DNA of 64,000 nt. Origin: Cytobacillus firmus DS1. GTDB lineage: Bacteria; Bacillota; Bacilli; Bacillales; Cytobacillaceae. Shown here piece by piece: positions 26,794 through 36,190 of this stretch (position 1 is its first letter; each line of letters starts with the position of its first letter). A program made the position numbers and the translations under genes. The DNA lies in contig NZ_APVL01000002.1 in assembly GCF_000565285.1 (NCBI RefSeq), positions 186,001 through 250,000 on the forward strand, given 5' to 3'. The notes beneath the pieces were generated by a model. The model worked only from the letters and a program-made list of their open reading frames with translations. It did not search any database and was not told the origin of the DNA.

Positions 26794-27513
26794 ATGAAGT
26801 TATTTATGCCGAAACAGCATGGCGCCTGGGCAATGCTGATTCTGCCATTTTGGCTCGGAGCAGCTGCATCTGATATTATTTGGTCTCATATCCCGTTTTT
26901 TTTAGGATGGATATTACTATATCTGGCTACTTATCCTGGCCTTCTGCTATTTAAAAGAAAAAGAATGGCTTTATATGCAAAATGGACGGCCATTTATCTG
27001 GTTCCGGCTATTTTACTCCTTATAATTCCTTTACTGGAAAGGGCATCGATTATCATTTTCGGGTTTCTTATGGTTCCTTTCTTTATTATTAATGCGTTCT
27101 ATTCTTTCAAAAACAGAGATAGAGCATTGGGCAACGACTTTAGTGCCATTTGTGCATTTTCAATAGCGGGTCTTGCGAGCAGCTATTTGCCGCAGGGGGA
27201 AATTTCACCGATGGCCTGGACAGTGTTTGCAGCATCTATTTTATTTTTTGCAGGAAGCACCTTCTATGTAAAATCAATGATCAGGGAAAAGAAAAATAGT
27301 TCCTTTAAATGGATTTCCTGGATCTTTCATACTGCGGTACCGATACTTTGGCTCCTGGCGGGCGGATGGATTGTATCTGCTGCGTTTCTTCCCAGCCTTT
27401 TCAGGTCCATTGCATTTTACGGGAAGTCATTTACACCTAAAAAAATTGGCGTTTATGAAATTGCTAATGCTTCAATATTCTTCTTCATGTTATTACTTGC
27501 CATACACACTTGA
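26794..27513 (+). CDS. ywiC: YwiC-like membrane protein
   Basis: Integral membrane protein with about seven hydrophobic segments in 239 residues. The N-terminus 'MKLFMPKQHGAWAMLILPFWLG' is the family signature. In B. subtilis ywiC lies in the fnr–narGHJI region and is Fnr-controlled; this gene likewise has a near-perfect Fnr-type dyad upstream. The biochemical role is unknown. GGGGAGG precedes the ATG. A weak hairpin (about 27514–27540) with a T run may end the transcript. Confidence 0.88.
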   Translation: MKLFMPKQHGAWAMLILPFWLGAAASDIIWSHIPFFLGWILLYLATYPGLLLFKRKRMALYAKWTAIYLVPAILLLIIPLLERASIIIFGFLMVPFFIINAFYSFKNRDRALGNDFSAICAFSIAGLASSYLPQGEISPMAWTVFAASILFFAGSTFYVKSMIREKKNSSFKWISWIFHTAVPILWLLAGGWIVSAAFLPSLFRSIAFYGKSFTPKKIGVYEIANASIFFFMLLLAIHT

Positions 27514-27601
27514 GAACCGGCCTGAAAAGGGCGGTTTTTTCAATTTATCAAGAAAAAGGGATAATAAATATTAGAAATCTTTAAAACTTCAGTAAAATAG
27601 G

Positions 27602-27630
27602 TTGCAATTTTTCAAACCAGTTTCTATAAT
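27602..27630 (+). promoter_or_regulatory. Sigma-A promoter of the arginine operon
   Basis: TTGCAA (27602–27607), a 17-bp spacer and consensus TATAAT (27625–27630) give a predicted start near 27637, 64 bp before argC. Confidence 0.78.
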
Positions 27631-27652
27631 AAGAGAAACATAAATTCATAAA

Positions 27653-27670
27653 TATGTATATAAATGATTA
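27653..27670 (+). promoter_or_regulatory. Candidate ARG box (ArgR/AhrC) in the argC leader
   Basis: TATGTATATAAATGATTA fits the degenerate 18-bp ARG box at most fixed positions and lies 17–34 bp after the predicted start. The region is AT-rich, so chance matches are possible. Confidence 0.45.
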
Positions 27671-27700
27671 AATATACAACAAAGTGTGAAAGGAGCAGTT

Positions 27701-28732
27701 ATGAACGTTTCAATAATCGGAACAACCGGATATGGGGGTGCTGAATTGCTCCGTATCCTTAAGCAACATCCGGAATTTAACATTAAATCAATTCATTCAA
27801 CCAAAGAAGACATCCCCATTTGGAATGAATATCCGCATCTATATGGAATATTAGACAAAAATTTGCAGGGAATAGATTCAGATCAAATAGCTGGCCAATC
27901 TGATATTGTTTTTCTGGCTACACCATCTGGGATATCTGGAAAACTTGCTGAAGATTTTTCAGGTAAAGACGTTAAGGTAATTGACCTATCCGGTGACCTT
28001 CGAATTCCGGCTCAAGCCTATCTGGAGTGGTATAAACACGCTCCTGCAAACGAATCTCTTGTAGAAAAAGCAGTATATGGGCTTCCTGAGTGGCATCATG
28101 ACGAAATAGCTGCCGCAGACATTATATCTAATCCTGGTTGCTATCCAACAGCTGCCCTCCTAAGTCTTGCACCGGTTGTAAAAGAAAATTTAATAAAAGC
28201 AGATAGTGTTGTTATCGATGCAAAATCCGGGGTGTCCGGGGCAGGACGGGCGCTTTCGCGAACAACAAGCTATGCGGAAGCAAATGAAAACCTGCGGGTT
28301 TATAAGGTAAACCAGCATCAGCATACACCCGAGATAGAACAGCAGCTGATGAAATGGAATTCCGCATTGATGCCGATCACCTTCACAACCCATCTTCTTC
28401 CGATAACAAGGGGCATTATGACAACCAGCTATGTTCAGATGACCAAAGAATACACTTCTTCTCAAATTCTTGAACTTTATCAATCAGTCTATGAAAAACA
28501 GCCATTTGTCCGGATTCGTCCGGAAAATACCTTTCCTTCTGTAAAAGAGGTGGCAGGCTCTAATTTTTGCGATATAGGTGTCCATGTGGATTCCAGAACG
28601 GGCAGACTGACAATCGTTTCAGTGATTGATAATTTAATGAAGGGTGCTGCCGGGCAGGCTGTGCAAAATGCCAATATTATGAGCGGATTGGATGAAGCAG
28701 CGGGTCTCGGATTTGTTCCGCTCTATCCATAA
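27701..28732 (+). CDS. argC: N-acetyl-gamma-glutamyl-phosphate reductase
   Basis: Third step of arginine synthesis: NADPH-dependent reduction of N-acetylglutamyl phosphate. The N-terminus 'SIIGTTGYGGAELLRIL' is the Rossmann loop and C147 in 'SNPGCYPT' is the catalytic cysteine. The length of 343 compares with 345 in B. subtilis. The start was moved to the ATG after AAAGGAG; five upstream codons belong to the ribosome site. First gene of a seven-gene operon. Confidence 0.96.
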   Translation: MNVSIIGTTGYGGAELLRILKQHPEFNIKSIHSTKEDIPIWNEYPHLYGILDKNLQGIDSDQIAGQSDIVFLATPSGISGKLAEDFSGKDVKVIDLSGDLRIPAQAYLEWYKHAPANESLVEKAVYGLPEWHHDEIAAADIISNPGCYPTAALLSLAPVVKENLIKADSVVIDAKSGVSGAGRALSRTTSYAEANENLRVYKVNQHQHTPEIEQQLMKWNSALMPITFTTHLLPITRGIMTTSYVQMTKEYTSSQILELYQSVYEKQPFVRIRPENTFPSVKEVAGSNFCDIGVHVDSRTGRLTIVSVIDNLMKGAAGQAVQNANIMSGLDEAAGLGFVPLYP

Positions 28733-28745
28733 GGAGGAAAGATTA

Positions 28746-29975
28746 ATGCATTTAGTATCTCAAACTGAAGTAACCGAACTGCCGACCGGAAGTATCATAA
28801 CACCGAAAGGCTTTTCAGCAGCTGGCGTCCATGCCGGGCTGCGCTATTCAAAAAAGGACCTGGGAATTATATTAAGCGATACTCCTGCACAATGTGCAGC
28901 TGTCTATACAACAAGCCATTTTCAGGCGGCCCCTCTAAAAGTTACACAGGAAAGCATTGCAGCAGAAGGCCTCATTCAGGCTGTTATTGTAAATAGTGCA
29001 TGTGCCAATGCCTGTACAGGGGATCAGGGGCTAAAAGATGCTTATCAAATGAGAAAATCAGCTGCAGATAAATTCAATTTAAAGGAGCAGCATGTGGCGG
29101 TTGCTTCTACTGGTGTCATAGGGGAGTATATGCAGATGGATAAAATAGAAGAGGGCATTAAGATTCTGAAGCCAGGCAATGAGGCATTACACTCGGACGA
29201 TTTTCAAACAGCCATATTAACAACGGATTTAGTGATGAAGAAGTGCTGCTATTCGGCAGTAATCGATGGGAAAACTGTTACAATGGGCGGTTCCGCAAAG
29301 GGGTCTGGAATGATTCATCCCAATATGGCAACCATGCTTGCGTTTATCACAACAGATGCAAATATAGACTGCAGTGATTTGCAATTTGCTTTAAAACAGG
29401 TTACTGATCGAACGTTCAATCAGATAACCGTTGATGGAGATACCTCAACAAATGATATGGTAATGGTCATGGCCAATGGAACCAGCGGTATAAATAAACT
29501 TTCCCAGGAACATCCAGATTGGGATGTATTTATACAGATGCTTTCTCTAACAAGTGAAAGTCTTGCCAAACAGATTGCAAAAGATGGTGAGGGAGCAACA
29601 AAGCTGATAGAAGTGGTGGTATCGGGAACAAAAACTGATGATGATGCAAGAATGATTGCTAAGCAGATTGTCGGCTCTAACCTTGTTAAGACTGCTATAT
29701 ATGGAGCAGATGCCAATTGGGGCAGAATTATCGGGGCAATTGGACAGAGCCAGCCTGCAATTGATCCGTCTTCGGTGGATATTGCAATCGGACCTATAGT
29801 CATGCTGAAAAATAGTGTTCCACTGGCATTTTCAGAAGAAGAAGCAAAAGAGTACTTATCCAATTCTGCCATTCAAATTACTGTAGATCTTCATCAGGGA
29901 GCAGGCAAAGGGAGGGCCTGGGGATGTGACTTATCCTATGATTATGTCAAAATCAATGCAAGCTATCGAACCTGA
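28746..29975 (+). CDS. argJ: Bifunctional ornithine acetyltransferase / N-acetylglutamate synthase
   Basis: Recycles the acetyl group from acetylornithine to glutamate and, in bifunctional forms, makes acetylglutamate from acetyl-CoA. The precursor self-cleaves before T196 in 'HPNMA-TMLAF'. It has 409 residues, the usual size. The start was placed at the ATG behind GGAGGAAAG, 13 bp after argC; a longer in-frame extension overlaps argC and lacks a ribosome site. The absence of argA/argE in the operon fits a cyclic pathway. Confidence 0.96.
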   Translation: MHLVSQTEVTELPTGSIITPKGFSAAGVHAGLRYSKKDLGIILSDTPAQCAAVYTTSHFQAAPLKVTQESIAAEGLIQAVIVNSACANACTGDQGLKDAYQMRKSAADKFNLKEQHVAVASTGVIGEYMQMDKIEEGIKILKPGNEALHSDDFQTAILTTDLVMKKCCYSAVIDGKTVTMGGSAKGSGMIHPNMATMLAFITTDANIDCSDLQFALKQVTDRTFNQITVDGDTSTNDMVMVMANGTSGINKLSQEHPDWDVFIQMLSLTSESLAKQIAKDGEGATKLIEVVVSGTKTDDDARMIAKQIVGSNLVKTAIYGADANWGRIIGAIGQSQPAIDPSSVDIAIGPIVMLKNSVPLAFSEEEAKEYLSNSAIQITVDLHQGAGKGRAWGCDLSYDYVKINASYRT

Positions 29976-29987
29976 GGGGGATGCCAT

Positions 29988-30761
29988 TTGAAAAGTATAG
30001 TCATTAAGTGCGGAGGCAGTGTAATGGAAGAGCTGGGAGAAGCTTTCTTTGATAGTCTTTTAGAGTTGAAGAAGGAAGAATACCAGATTGTTTTTGTTCA
30101 TGGGGGTGGCCCGGCAATTAACAGCATGCTGGAACTTTATAATATCCCTCATGAATTTGTTAATGGGCTAAGAAAAACGACTCCGGAAGTTCTGGAGGTA
30201 GCAGAGATGGTTTTGTCAGGACAATCCAATCGCAAACTTACCTCAATGATCGAACTGCATGGTTTGAGAGGTTTTGGTGTAAATGGCAGTGATGCGGGAT
30301 TACTAAAGGCAGAATGTATCAATCAGGATGAGCTTGGACTTGTTGGTGAAATAAAAGCTGTTAATCAGTCAGTACTTGAAATGTTATTTAACGAAGACCT
30401 GGTCCCTGTCATTACTCCTATTGCAGCTGCAGAAGATGGCACGAAACTGAATATCAATGCCGACTATGCTGCGGCAGCCGTTGCCAATGCCATTAAAGCT
30501 GAACATTGCATCTTTGTAACGGATGTAAAAGGAATATTCATTGACGGTAACCTCACTCACCAGCTTGACGCGGATGAAGTTGAACAGCATATTAACGATA
30601 AAAAAATTACAGGCGGAATGATTCCAAAAGTTACCTCTGCCTTGAACCTAATCAGTAAAGGACTAAATAGCGTAATGATTGTATCAGGTAAAGAAAAGTT
30701 TTATGAGGATGGCATATGGATCGGGACGAACGTATCTGCCAAGAGGGAGGTCTTAACTTGA
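29988..30761 (+). CDS. argB: Acetylglutamate kinase
   Basis: Phosphorylates N-acetylglutamate (second step). Amino acid kinase fold with 'VIKCGGSVMEE', 'FVHGGGPAIN' and 'GMIPKVTSAL'. It has 257 residues. It starts with TTG, seven bases after GAGGGGG, 12 bp after argJ. Its stop codon overlaps the argD start (TTGA), showing translational coupling. There is no N-terminal extension of the arginine-sensitive hexameric type, so feedback probably acts elsewhere. Confidence 0.95.
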   Translation: MKSIVIKCGGSVMEELGEAFFDSLLELKKEEYQIVFVHGGGPAINSMLELYNIPHEFVNGLRKTTPEVLEVAEMVLSGQSNRKLTSMIELHGLRGFGVNGSDAGLLKAECINQDELGLVGEIKAVNQSVLEMLFNEDLVPVITPIAAAEDGTKLNINADYAAAAVANAIKAEHCIFVTDVKGIFIDGNLTHQLDADEVEQHINDKKITGGMIPKVTSALNLISKGLNSVMIVSGKEKFYEDGIWIGTNVSAKREVLT

Positions 30762-31915
30762 GTAATCTATTTCCAACGTATGCCCGGTGGGAAGTGGAGC
30801 CGGAAAAAGCAGAAGGAAGTTATCTTTTTGATAAAAGCGGTAAGCGCTATTTGGACTTCACCTCAGGAATTGGAGTCTGCAATCTCGGTCACCGTCCAGC
30901 AGCTGTACAAAAATCAATCAACGAACAGCTGAATAAATTCTGGCATGTTTCCAATTTGTTCATACAGGATCAGCAGGAGAATGCAGCAAAGGCTCTCTCC
31001 GAAGCTGCGGGTATGGATCTTGTATTCTTTGCCAATAGTGGAGCAGAAGCAAATGAAGCAGCGATTAAACTTGCCAGGAAAGCTTCCGGACGGGAAAAAA
31101 TCATTACTTTTCAGCAATCATTCCACGGGAGAACCTTCGCCACTATGGCTGCAACGGGCCAGGAAAAAATTAAAAAAGGCTATGGTTCTATGCTTGAGAC
31201 TTTTAAGTATATTCCTTTTAATGATATTAATGCATTGAAGGATGAGATTGATGAGGAAACAGCGGCTGTAATGCTGGAAATTGTACAGGGTGAAGGCGGG
31301 ATTCACATTGGGAATCAGGAGTTTCTAACAAAAACTGAGCAGCTTTGCAAAGAATATGGAGCGCTGCTGATTGTAGATGAAATTCAGACCGGTATTGGCA
31401 GGACGGGTAAAGCCTTTGGATTTCAGCATTTTGACCTCACGCCCGATATCGTAACCGCAGCTAAAGGCCTGGGAAGCGGATTGCCAATCGGCGCTGTGGT
31501 TGGAAAAAAAGCATTAGAAGGAGTGTTTGGGCCAGGAAGCCATGGATCAACATTTGGCGGGAACCCGATCAGCATTGCTGCTGCTATTGCAACAATGAAG
31601 ACAATATTTAATGATGATTTTTTGCAGGACGTTCAGGAAATGAGTGAGTATCTTGCTGTCAAATTGACAGAATCGCTTGAACAGGTTGCAGCTGTTAAGG
31701 AGATTCGCTATCTTGGTTTGATGGTCGGTATTGAATCAGATATTCCCCTTCCATCATTGTTAAAGGAATTAAGAGGCAAGGGCTTGCTGGCATTGCCTGC
31801 AGGGATAAATGTTTTGAGGCTGCTGCCTCCCTTGACGGCATCCAAATCTGAAATAGATGAAGCGGTACAAATTCTGCAATCCACACTAAAGGAATTTTCA
31901 ATATCAGCTGTGTAA
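30758..31915 (+). CDS. argD: Acetylornithine aminotransferase
   Basis: PLP-dependent class III aminotransferase making N-acetylornithine. Lys236 in 'TAAKGLGSG' is the PLP lysine, with 'VDEIQTGIGRTG' before it and 'HGSTFGGNP' after. The 385 residues equal the B. subtilis enzyme. The start is a TTG preceded by GAGGGAGG and overlapping the argB stop; the ATG at 30716 lies inside argB without a ribosome site. Confidence 0.95.
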   Translation: MSNLFPTYARWEVEPEKAEGSYLFDKSGKRYLDFTSGIGVCNLGHRPAAVQKSINEQLNKFWHVSNLFIQDQQENAAKALSEAAGMDLVFFANSGAEANEAAIKLARKASGREKIITFQQSFHGRTFATMAATGQEKIKKGYGSMLETFKYIPFNDINALKDEIDEETAAVMLEIVQGEGGIHIGNQEFLTKTEQLCKEYGALLIVDEIQTGIGRTGKAFGFQHFDLTPDIVTAAKGLGSGLPIGAVVGKKALEGVFGPGSHGSTFGGNPISIAAAIATMKTIFNDDFLQDVQEMSEYLAVKLTESLEQVAAVKEIRYLGLMVGIESDIPLPSLLKELRGKGLLALPAGINVLRLLPPLTASKSEIDEAVQILQSTLKEFSISAV

Positions 31916-31935
31916 GCTGTATTATTTTTCAAATG

Positions 31936-31953
31936 AATGAATAAAAATTAATA
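31936..31953 (+). promoter_or_regulatory. Candidate ARG box before carA
   Basis: AATGAATAAAAATTAATA shares ATGAATAAAAATT with the ARG box sequence I remember for B. subtilis argC. A TATAAA follows at 31960–31965, so a separately repressible promoter for carAB-argF may exist here. Confidence 0.5.
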
Positions 31954-31992
31954 AAGTTATATAAATATACAGATATCTTCGAGGTGTTGATA

Positions 31993-33072
31993 ATGGAAGG
32001 ATACCTTCATTTAAATAGCGGCCATTCCTATAAGGGCCAATGGCTGACAGATAAGCCTGAAAAGGATATAGAAGGGGAAATTGTTTTTTTTACAGGAATG
32101 ACAGGCTACCAGGAAGTATTGACAGATCCTTCTTATAAGGACCAAATTATTGTGTTTACGTATCCTTTAATCGGAAATTACGGAATAAATGAGAATGATT
32201 TTGAGAGCAAGAAACCTCATGTGGCAGGGGTTATTGTATATGAAGGAAGCAGAAATCCTTCACATTACAAATCGGCTTCTTCGCTTCAGGAATACCTTCA
32301 GAAATGGAATATTCCATTATTAGGGCATATGGATACTCGATCCATTGTAAAGAAAATCCGTTCAGAAGGCAGCATGCCCGCAAAAATGTCTTCTTCGGAA
32401 ACATCAGCTAACGGATTGCTGCTTCCAAAGGATGAAAAAGTTTGTAAAGTATCTTCACAAACTATGGAGTGCTTTGGAGAGGGCGGCATTCATATAGTTG
32501 TCATGGATTTTGGCGCTAAAAAATCAATTGTGGATTCTTTGCTGAAAAGAGCGTGCAAGGTTACCTCAGTTCCATTTAATACAAGCTTTGAACAGATAAA
32601 AAAACTAAATCCAGACGGTGTGGTGCTATCTAACGGGCCTGGAGATCCAAAAGAATTAAAAAGCATACTTCCGGAACTAAAAAAGGTGCTGGAGCTGTAT
32701 CCGGCATTGGGAATATGCCTTGGCCACCAGCTGGCAGCTTTAGCATTTGGAGGCAACACAAAGAAACTGTCCTTTGGACATAGGGGTGCCAACCACCCGA
32801 TTGCGGACATGAAGAAGGGCACTGTCTTTATGTCATCACAAAATCATAGCTATGTGGTTGATGAAGAAAGCATATTAGATACAGGGTTTAAAACCCGCTA
32901 TGTAAACCTTCATGATCAGTCAATTGAGGGACTGATGCATAAGGTGCTGCCAATCCATACAGTGCAATTCCATCCGGAAGCCCATCCGGGACCCGCGGAT
33001 GGTGATTATATTTTTGATGAGTTTATGAACATGATTCAAGAGGAGAATAGGAGAGTTTTCGCTTATGCCTAA
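31993..33072 (+). CDS. carA: Carbamoyl-phosphate synthase small subunit, arginine-specific
   Basis: Glutaminase subunit that feeds ammonia to CarB. The class I amidotransferase nucleophile is C242 in 'GICLGHQ', with the His/Glu pair in 'FHPEAHPGP'. It has 359 residues, and the place inside the arg operon marks it as the arginine-specific form, distinct from PyrAA. The start is the ATG after GAGGTG; three upstream codons are not supported. The stop overlaps carB by eight bases. Confidence 0.95.
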   Translation: MEGYLHLNSGHSYKGQWLTDKPEKDIEGEIVFFTGMTGYQEVLTDPSYKDQIIVFTYPLIGNYGINENDFESKKPHVAGVIVYEGSRNPSHYKSASSLQEYLQKWNIPLLGHMDTRSIVKKIRSEGSMPAKMSSSETSANGLLLPKDEKVCKVSSQTMECFGEGGIHIVVMDFGAKKSIVDSLLKRACKVTSVPFNTSFEQIKKLNPDGVVLSNGPGDPKELKSILPELKKVLELYPALGICLGHQLAALAFGGNTKKLSFGHRGANHPIADMKKGTVFMSSQNHSYVVDEESILDTGFKTRYVNLHDQSIEGLMHKVLPIHTVQFHPEAHPGPADGDYIFDEFMNMIQEENRRVFAYA

Positions 33073-36000
33073 AGACATCAGTATCCAATCCATATTAGTA
33101 ATCGGCTCAGGCCCGATTGTCATCGGGCAGGCAGCAGAATTTGATTATGCAGGAACACAGGCCTGTGCAGCATTAAAGGAAGAAGGCTATAAGGTTATCC
33201 TTGTGAATAACAATCCGGCTACCATCATGTCTGACAAAGCTTTTGCTGATAAAGTCTATTTCGAGCCGATGACTGCTGACAGCCTTGAGAAGATTATAAA
33301 GAAAGAACGCCCAGATGGCCTGCTTGCCACACTGGGGGGCCAGACAGGATTAAATCTTGCTTTTAAACTGAGTGAATCAGGTGTGCTTGAACGTTATGGA
33401 GTGAAGCTTTTGGGCAGCAGTATTGAATCCATTAAGAAAGGTGAAGACCGGGAAGCTTTTCGTAAACTGATGAAGGAGCTTAACGAACCTGTTCCTGAAA
33501 GCATCATTGTCCATGAAGTGGAAGAAGCTATTCAATTTGCCCGTGATATTGGATTCCCTATTATAGTCCGTCCAGCTTATACCCTTGGCGGAACTGGCGG
33601 GGGCATTGCAGGGGATTTCGGTGAACTGGCATCCCTGGTGCAGGGCGGCTTAAAAGAAAGTGCAATTAGCCAATGTCTGGTTGAAAAAAGCATAGCAGGG
33701 TTTAAGGAAATAGAGTATGAGGTTATGCGGGATTCCCAGAATACGTGCATCACGATATGCAATATGGAAAATATTGATCCTGTAGGGGTGCATACCGGTG
33801 ATTCAATTGTTGTCGCGCCTTCCCAGACCTTAACGGATGATGAGTACCAGATGCTCCGAACCGCATCCATTAAAATCATTTCAGAGCTGGGCATTATTGG
33901 AGGGTGCAACATTCAATTCGCCCTGGATCCGCATAGCAGGAATTATTACTTGATTGAAGTAAATCCAAGAGTCAGCAGGTCATCTGCCCTTGCTTCCAAA
34001 GCAACAGGCTATCCAATTGCGAGAATGGCTGCAAAGCTTGCAGTCGGGTATAACTTATCGGAGATCATCAACCCTGTAACAGGAGACACATTCGCAAGCT
34101 TTGAACCAGCTCTCGATTATGTCATCGTTAAATTTCCAAAATGGCCTTTTGATAAATTTCCTTCTGCAGACCGCAAGCTCGGAACACAAATGAAAGCCAC
34201 CGGAGAGGTAATGGGTATTGACCGGAATCTGGAACGGGCTCTTTTAAAAGCAATCCATTCACTTGAAGTGAATGGAATGGATTTAATATCACCTGTCTTA
34301 TCAGCTAAATCGGCAGATGCGCTTGAGGAACTGCTAGTAAAGCAGACTGACGAAAGATTTTTTACCGTAATTGAATTATTGCGGAGAAATTACACCTTAG
34401 AAGCGTTACACTCTATCACACAAATAGATTATTTCTATCTCAATATACTCAATGAAATGGTAAAACTGGAAAAACAAATCTCTGCCTTAACACTTGATGA
34501 AGCAACAAAAGAGGAGCTGCAGTTTTTTAAGGAAAAGGGCTTCAGTGATAAGTTTCTTGCGTTGGCATGGAAAGTAACGGAGAAAGCAGTCAGGGAAAAA
34601 CGGAAAGAGGCTGGCATTCTTCCAGCATATAAAATGGTTGACACATGTGCTGCTGAATTTGAAGCACAATCTAATTATTATTACTCCAGTTACTTTGGCG
34701 AAAATGAACAAGTAAAGAGTGATAAGAGGAAAGTGCTTATTATCGGAAGCGGCCCCATCAGGATTGGCCAGGGCATTGAATTTGATTATTGCTCCGTTCA
34801 GGGAGTGTTTGCTCTGAAGGATGAAGGCGTTGAAACAATCATGATCAATAATAATCCTGAAACGGTTAGTACGGATTATACAACTGCAGACAGACTGTAT
34901 TTTGAACCGCTAATCCTTGAGGATATCTTAAATGTGATTGAAGCAGAAGGGATTTCAGAAGTCATAGTGCAACTTGGAGGACAGACAGCTCTCAATCTCG
35001 CATCTGAACTGGAGGATTATGGAGTTACCCTGCTTGGAACTGACTCAAAGACCATTGATGCATTAGAGGACCGGAAGCTTTTTTATCAGCTATTGGATGA
35101 TTTAAATATCCCGAGGATAAAAGGCGATGTCGTCTACTCAGAAGCAGAGCTAAAAGAAGCGGCAGAAAAAATTGGATTCCCGATTCTGGTCCGGCCATCC
35201 TATGTTATAGGCGGCAGAGGAATGGAACATATTTCTTCTTCAACTGAGCTGGAACGTTATTTAATGAAAGGTAATGTTCCTTACCCGATTTTAATTGATC
35301 AATTCGTGCATGCTGTAGAAGCTGAACTTGATCTGGCAGCAGACGGAAATTATATCTGTGCACCGGCAATTATGGAGCATATTGAAAAAACCGGAGTGCA
35401 CTCAGGAGACAGTATGTCCGTTCTCCCGCCGCAAAATCTTTCGGAAAATGTCCAGAATAAAATGCTGGCTTACGCAAAAGCGATTGTGCAAAAGCTCCAT
35501 TATAAAGGACTTATGAATATTCAGTATATCGTGAATGGTGAAGAGGTATTTATACTTGAAATTAACCCTCGTGCAAGCAGAACGGTACCCATTATCAGCA
35601 AGGTCACAGGCGTGCAGCTGGTGGAGGTTGCGACAAAAATATTGCTTGGGAAATATAGTTTGTCGAAAGATGAAATTCCGGCTGCTGCAAAACTCCCATT
35701 TGTTTGTGTAAAATTCCCGGTCTTCTCGAATTATGCACTAAAGGGATTGGACAGCAAAGTGGGTCCTGAAATGAAATCAACAGGTGAGGGCGTTTCACTG
35801 GCGCCAAATTATGAGGAAGCTGTCAGAAAGTCCTTCCATGCTGGTTTAAGTGGTGTAAAGGGCAAATGTGTCGTAATAGCAAACTCTCCAATAACAGAAG
35901 AATTAACACATTATATTAATCAGGCTAAAGCTCTGCCAGTTTTCCTGACTCAAGACAATATGGACTGGAATGCCCAGGAAACCTTTGCTTTATACAATCC

Positions 36001-36190
36001 TGGAATGAGTGAAAGTGATAAAAAAATGAGAGAAATGGGAACCAAAAACAGAATTTTGACTTTCAGTGAAAAGGAGACACTTATTGCCTTATTAAAATCA
36101 ATGACGGCAGGCGAGTGGGATGTTAAATCCATTGAAGATTGGCAGGGCATTAAAAATAATGAAGGGGAAAAGGAAGTGGGCGTCATATGA
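33065..36190 (+). CDS. carB: Carbamoyl-phosphate synthase large subunit, arginine-specific
   Basis: Makes carbamoyl phosphate from bicarbonate, ammonia and two ATP. Two homologous ATP-grasp halves are visible, opening with 'VIGSGPIVIGQAAEFDYAG' and, near residue 557, 'IIGSGPIRIGQGIEFDYCS'. The C-terminal regulatory domain (from about 930) is short and diverged, as in the arginine-specific enzymes, which escape UMP control. It has 1041 residues. AGGAG stands before the ATG inside carA, and it overlaps argF by four bases. Confidence 0.96.
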   Translation: MPKDISIQSILVIGSGPIVIGQAAEFDYAGTQACAALKEEGYKVILVNNNPATIMSDKAFADKVYFEPMTADSLEKIIKKERPDGLLATLGGQTGLNLAFKLSESGVLERYGVKLLGSSIESIKKGEDREAFRKLMKELNEPVPESIIVHEVEEAIQFARDIGFPIIVRPAYTLGGTGGGIAGDFGELASLVQGGLKESAISQCLVEKSIAGFKEIEYEVMRDSQNTCITICNMENIDPVGVHTGDSIVVAPSQTLTDDEYQMLRTASIKIISELGIIGGCNIQFALDPHSRNYYLIEVNPRVSRSSALASKATGYPIARMAAKLAVGYNLSEIINPVTGDTFASFEPALDYVIVKFPKWPFDKFPSADRKLGTQMKATGEVMGIDRNLERALLKAIHSLEVNGMDLISPVLSAKSADALEELLVKQTDERFFTVIELLRRNYTLEALHSITQIDYFYLNILNEMVKLEKQISALTLDEATKEELQFFKEKGFSDKFLALAWKVTEKAVREKRKEAGILPAYKMVDTCAAEFEAQSNYYYSSYFGENEQVKSDKRKVLIIGSGPIRIGQGIEFDYCSVQGVFALKDEGVETIMINNNPETVSTDYTTADRLYFEPLILEDILNVIEAEGISEVIVQLGGQTALNLASELEDYGVTLLGTDSKTIDALEDRKLFYQLLDDLNIPRIKGDVVYSEAELKEAAEKIGFPILVRPSYVIGGRGMEHISSSTELERYLMKGNVPYPILIDQFVHAVEAELDLAADGNYICAPAIMEHIEKTGVHSGDSMSVLPPQNLSENVQNKMLAYAKAIVQKLHYKGLMNIQYIVNGEEVFILEINPRASRTVPIISKVTGVQLVEVATKILLGKYSLSKDEIPAAAKLPFVCVKFPVFSNYALKGLDSKVGPEMKSTGEGVSLAPNYEEAVRKSFHAGLSGVKGKCVVIANSPITEELTHYINQAKALPVFLTQDNMDWNAQETFALYNPGMSESDKKMREMGTKNRILTFSEKETLIALLKSMTAGEWDVKSIEDWQGIKNNEGEKEVGVI

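Noticed and set aside
29420-29872. 150-codon minus-strand frame
   Set aside because: Antisense shadow of argJ.
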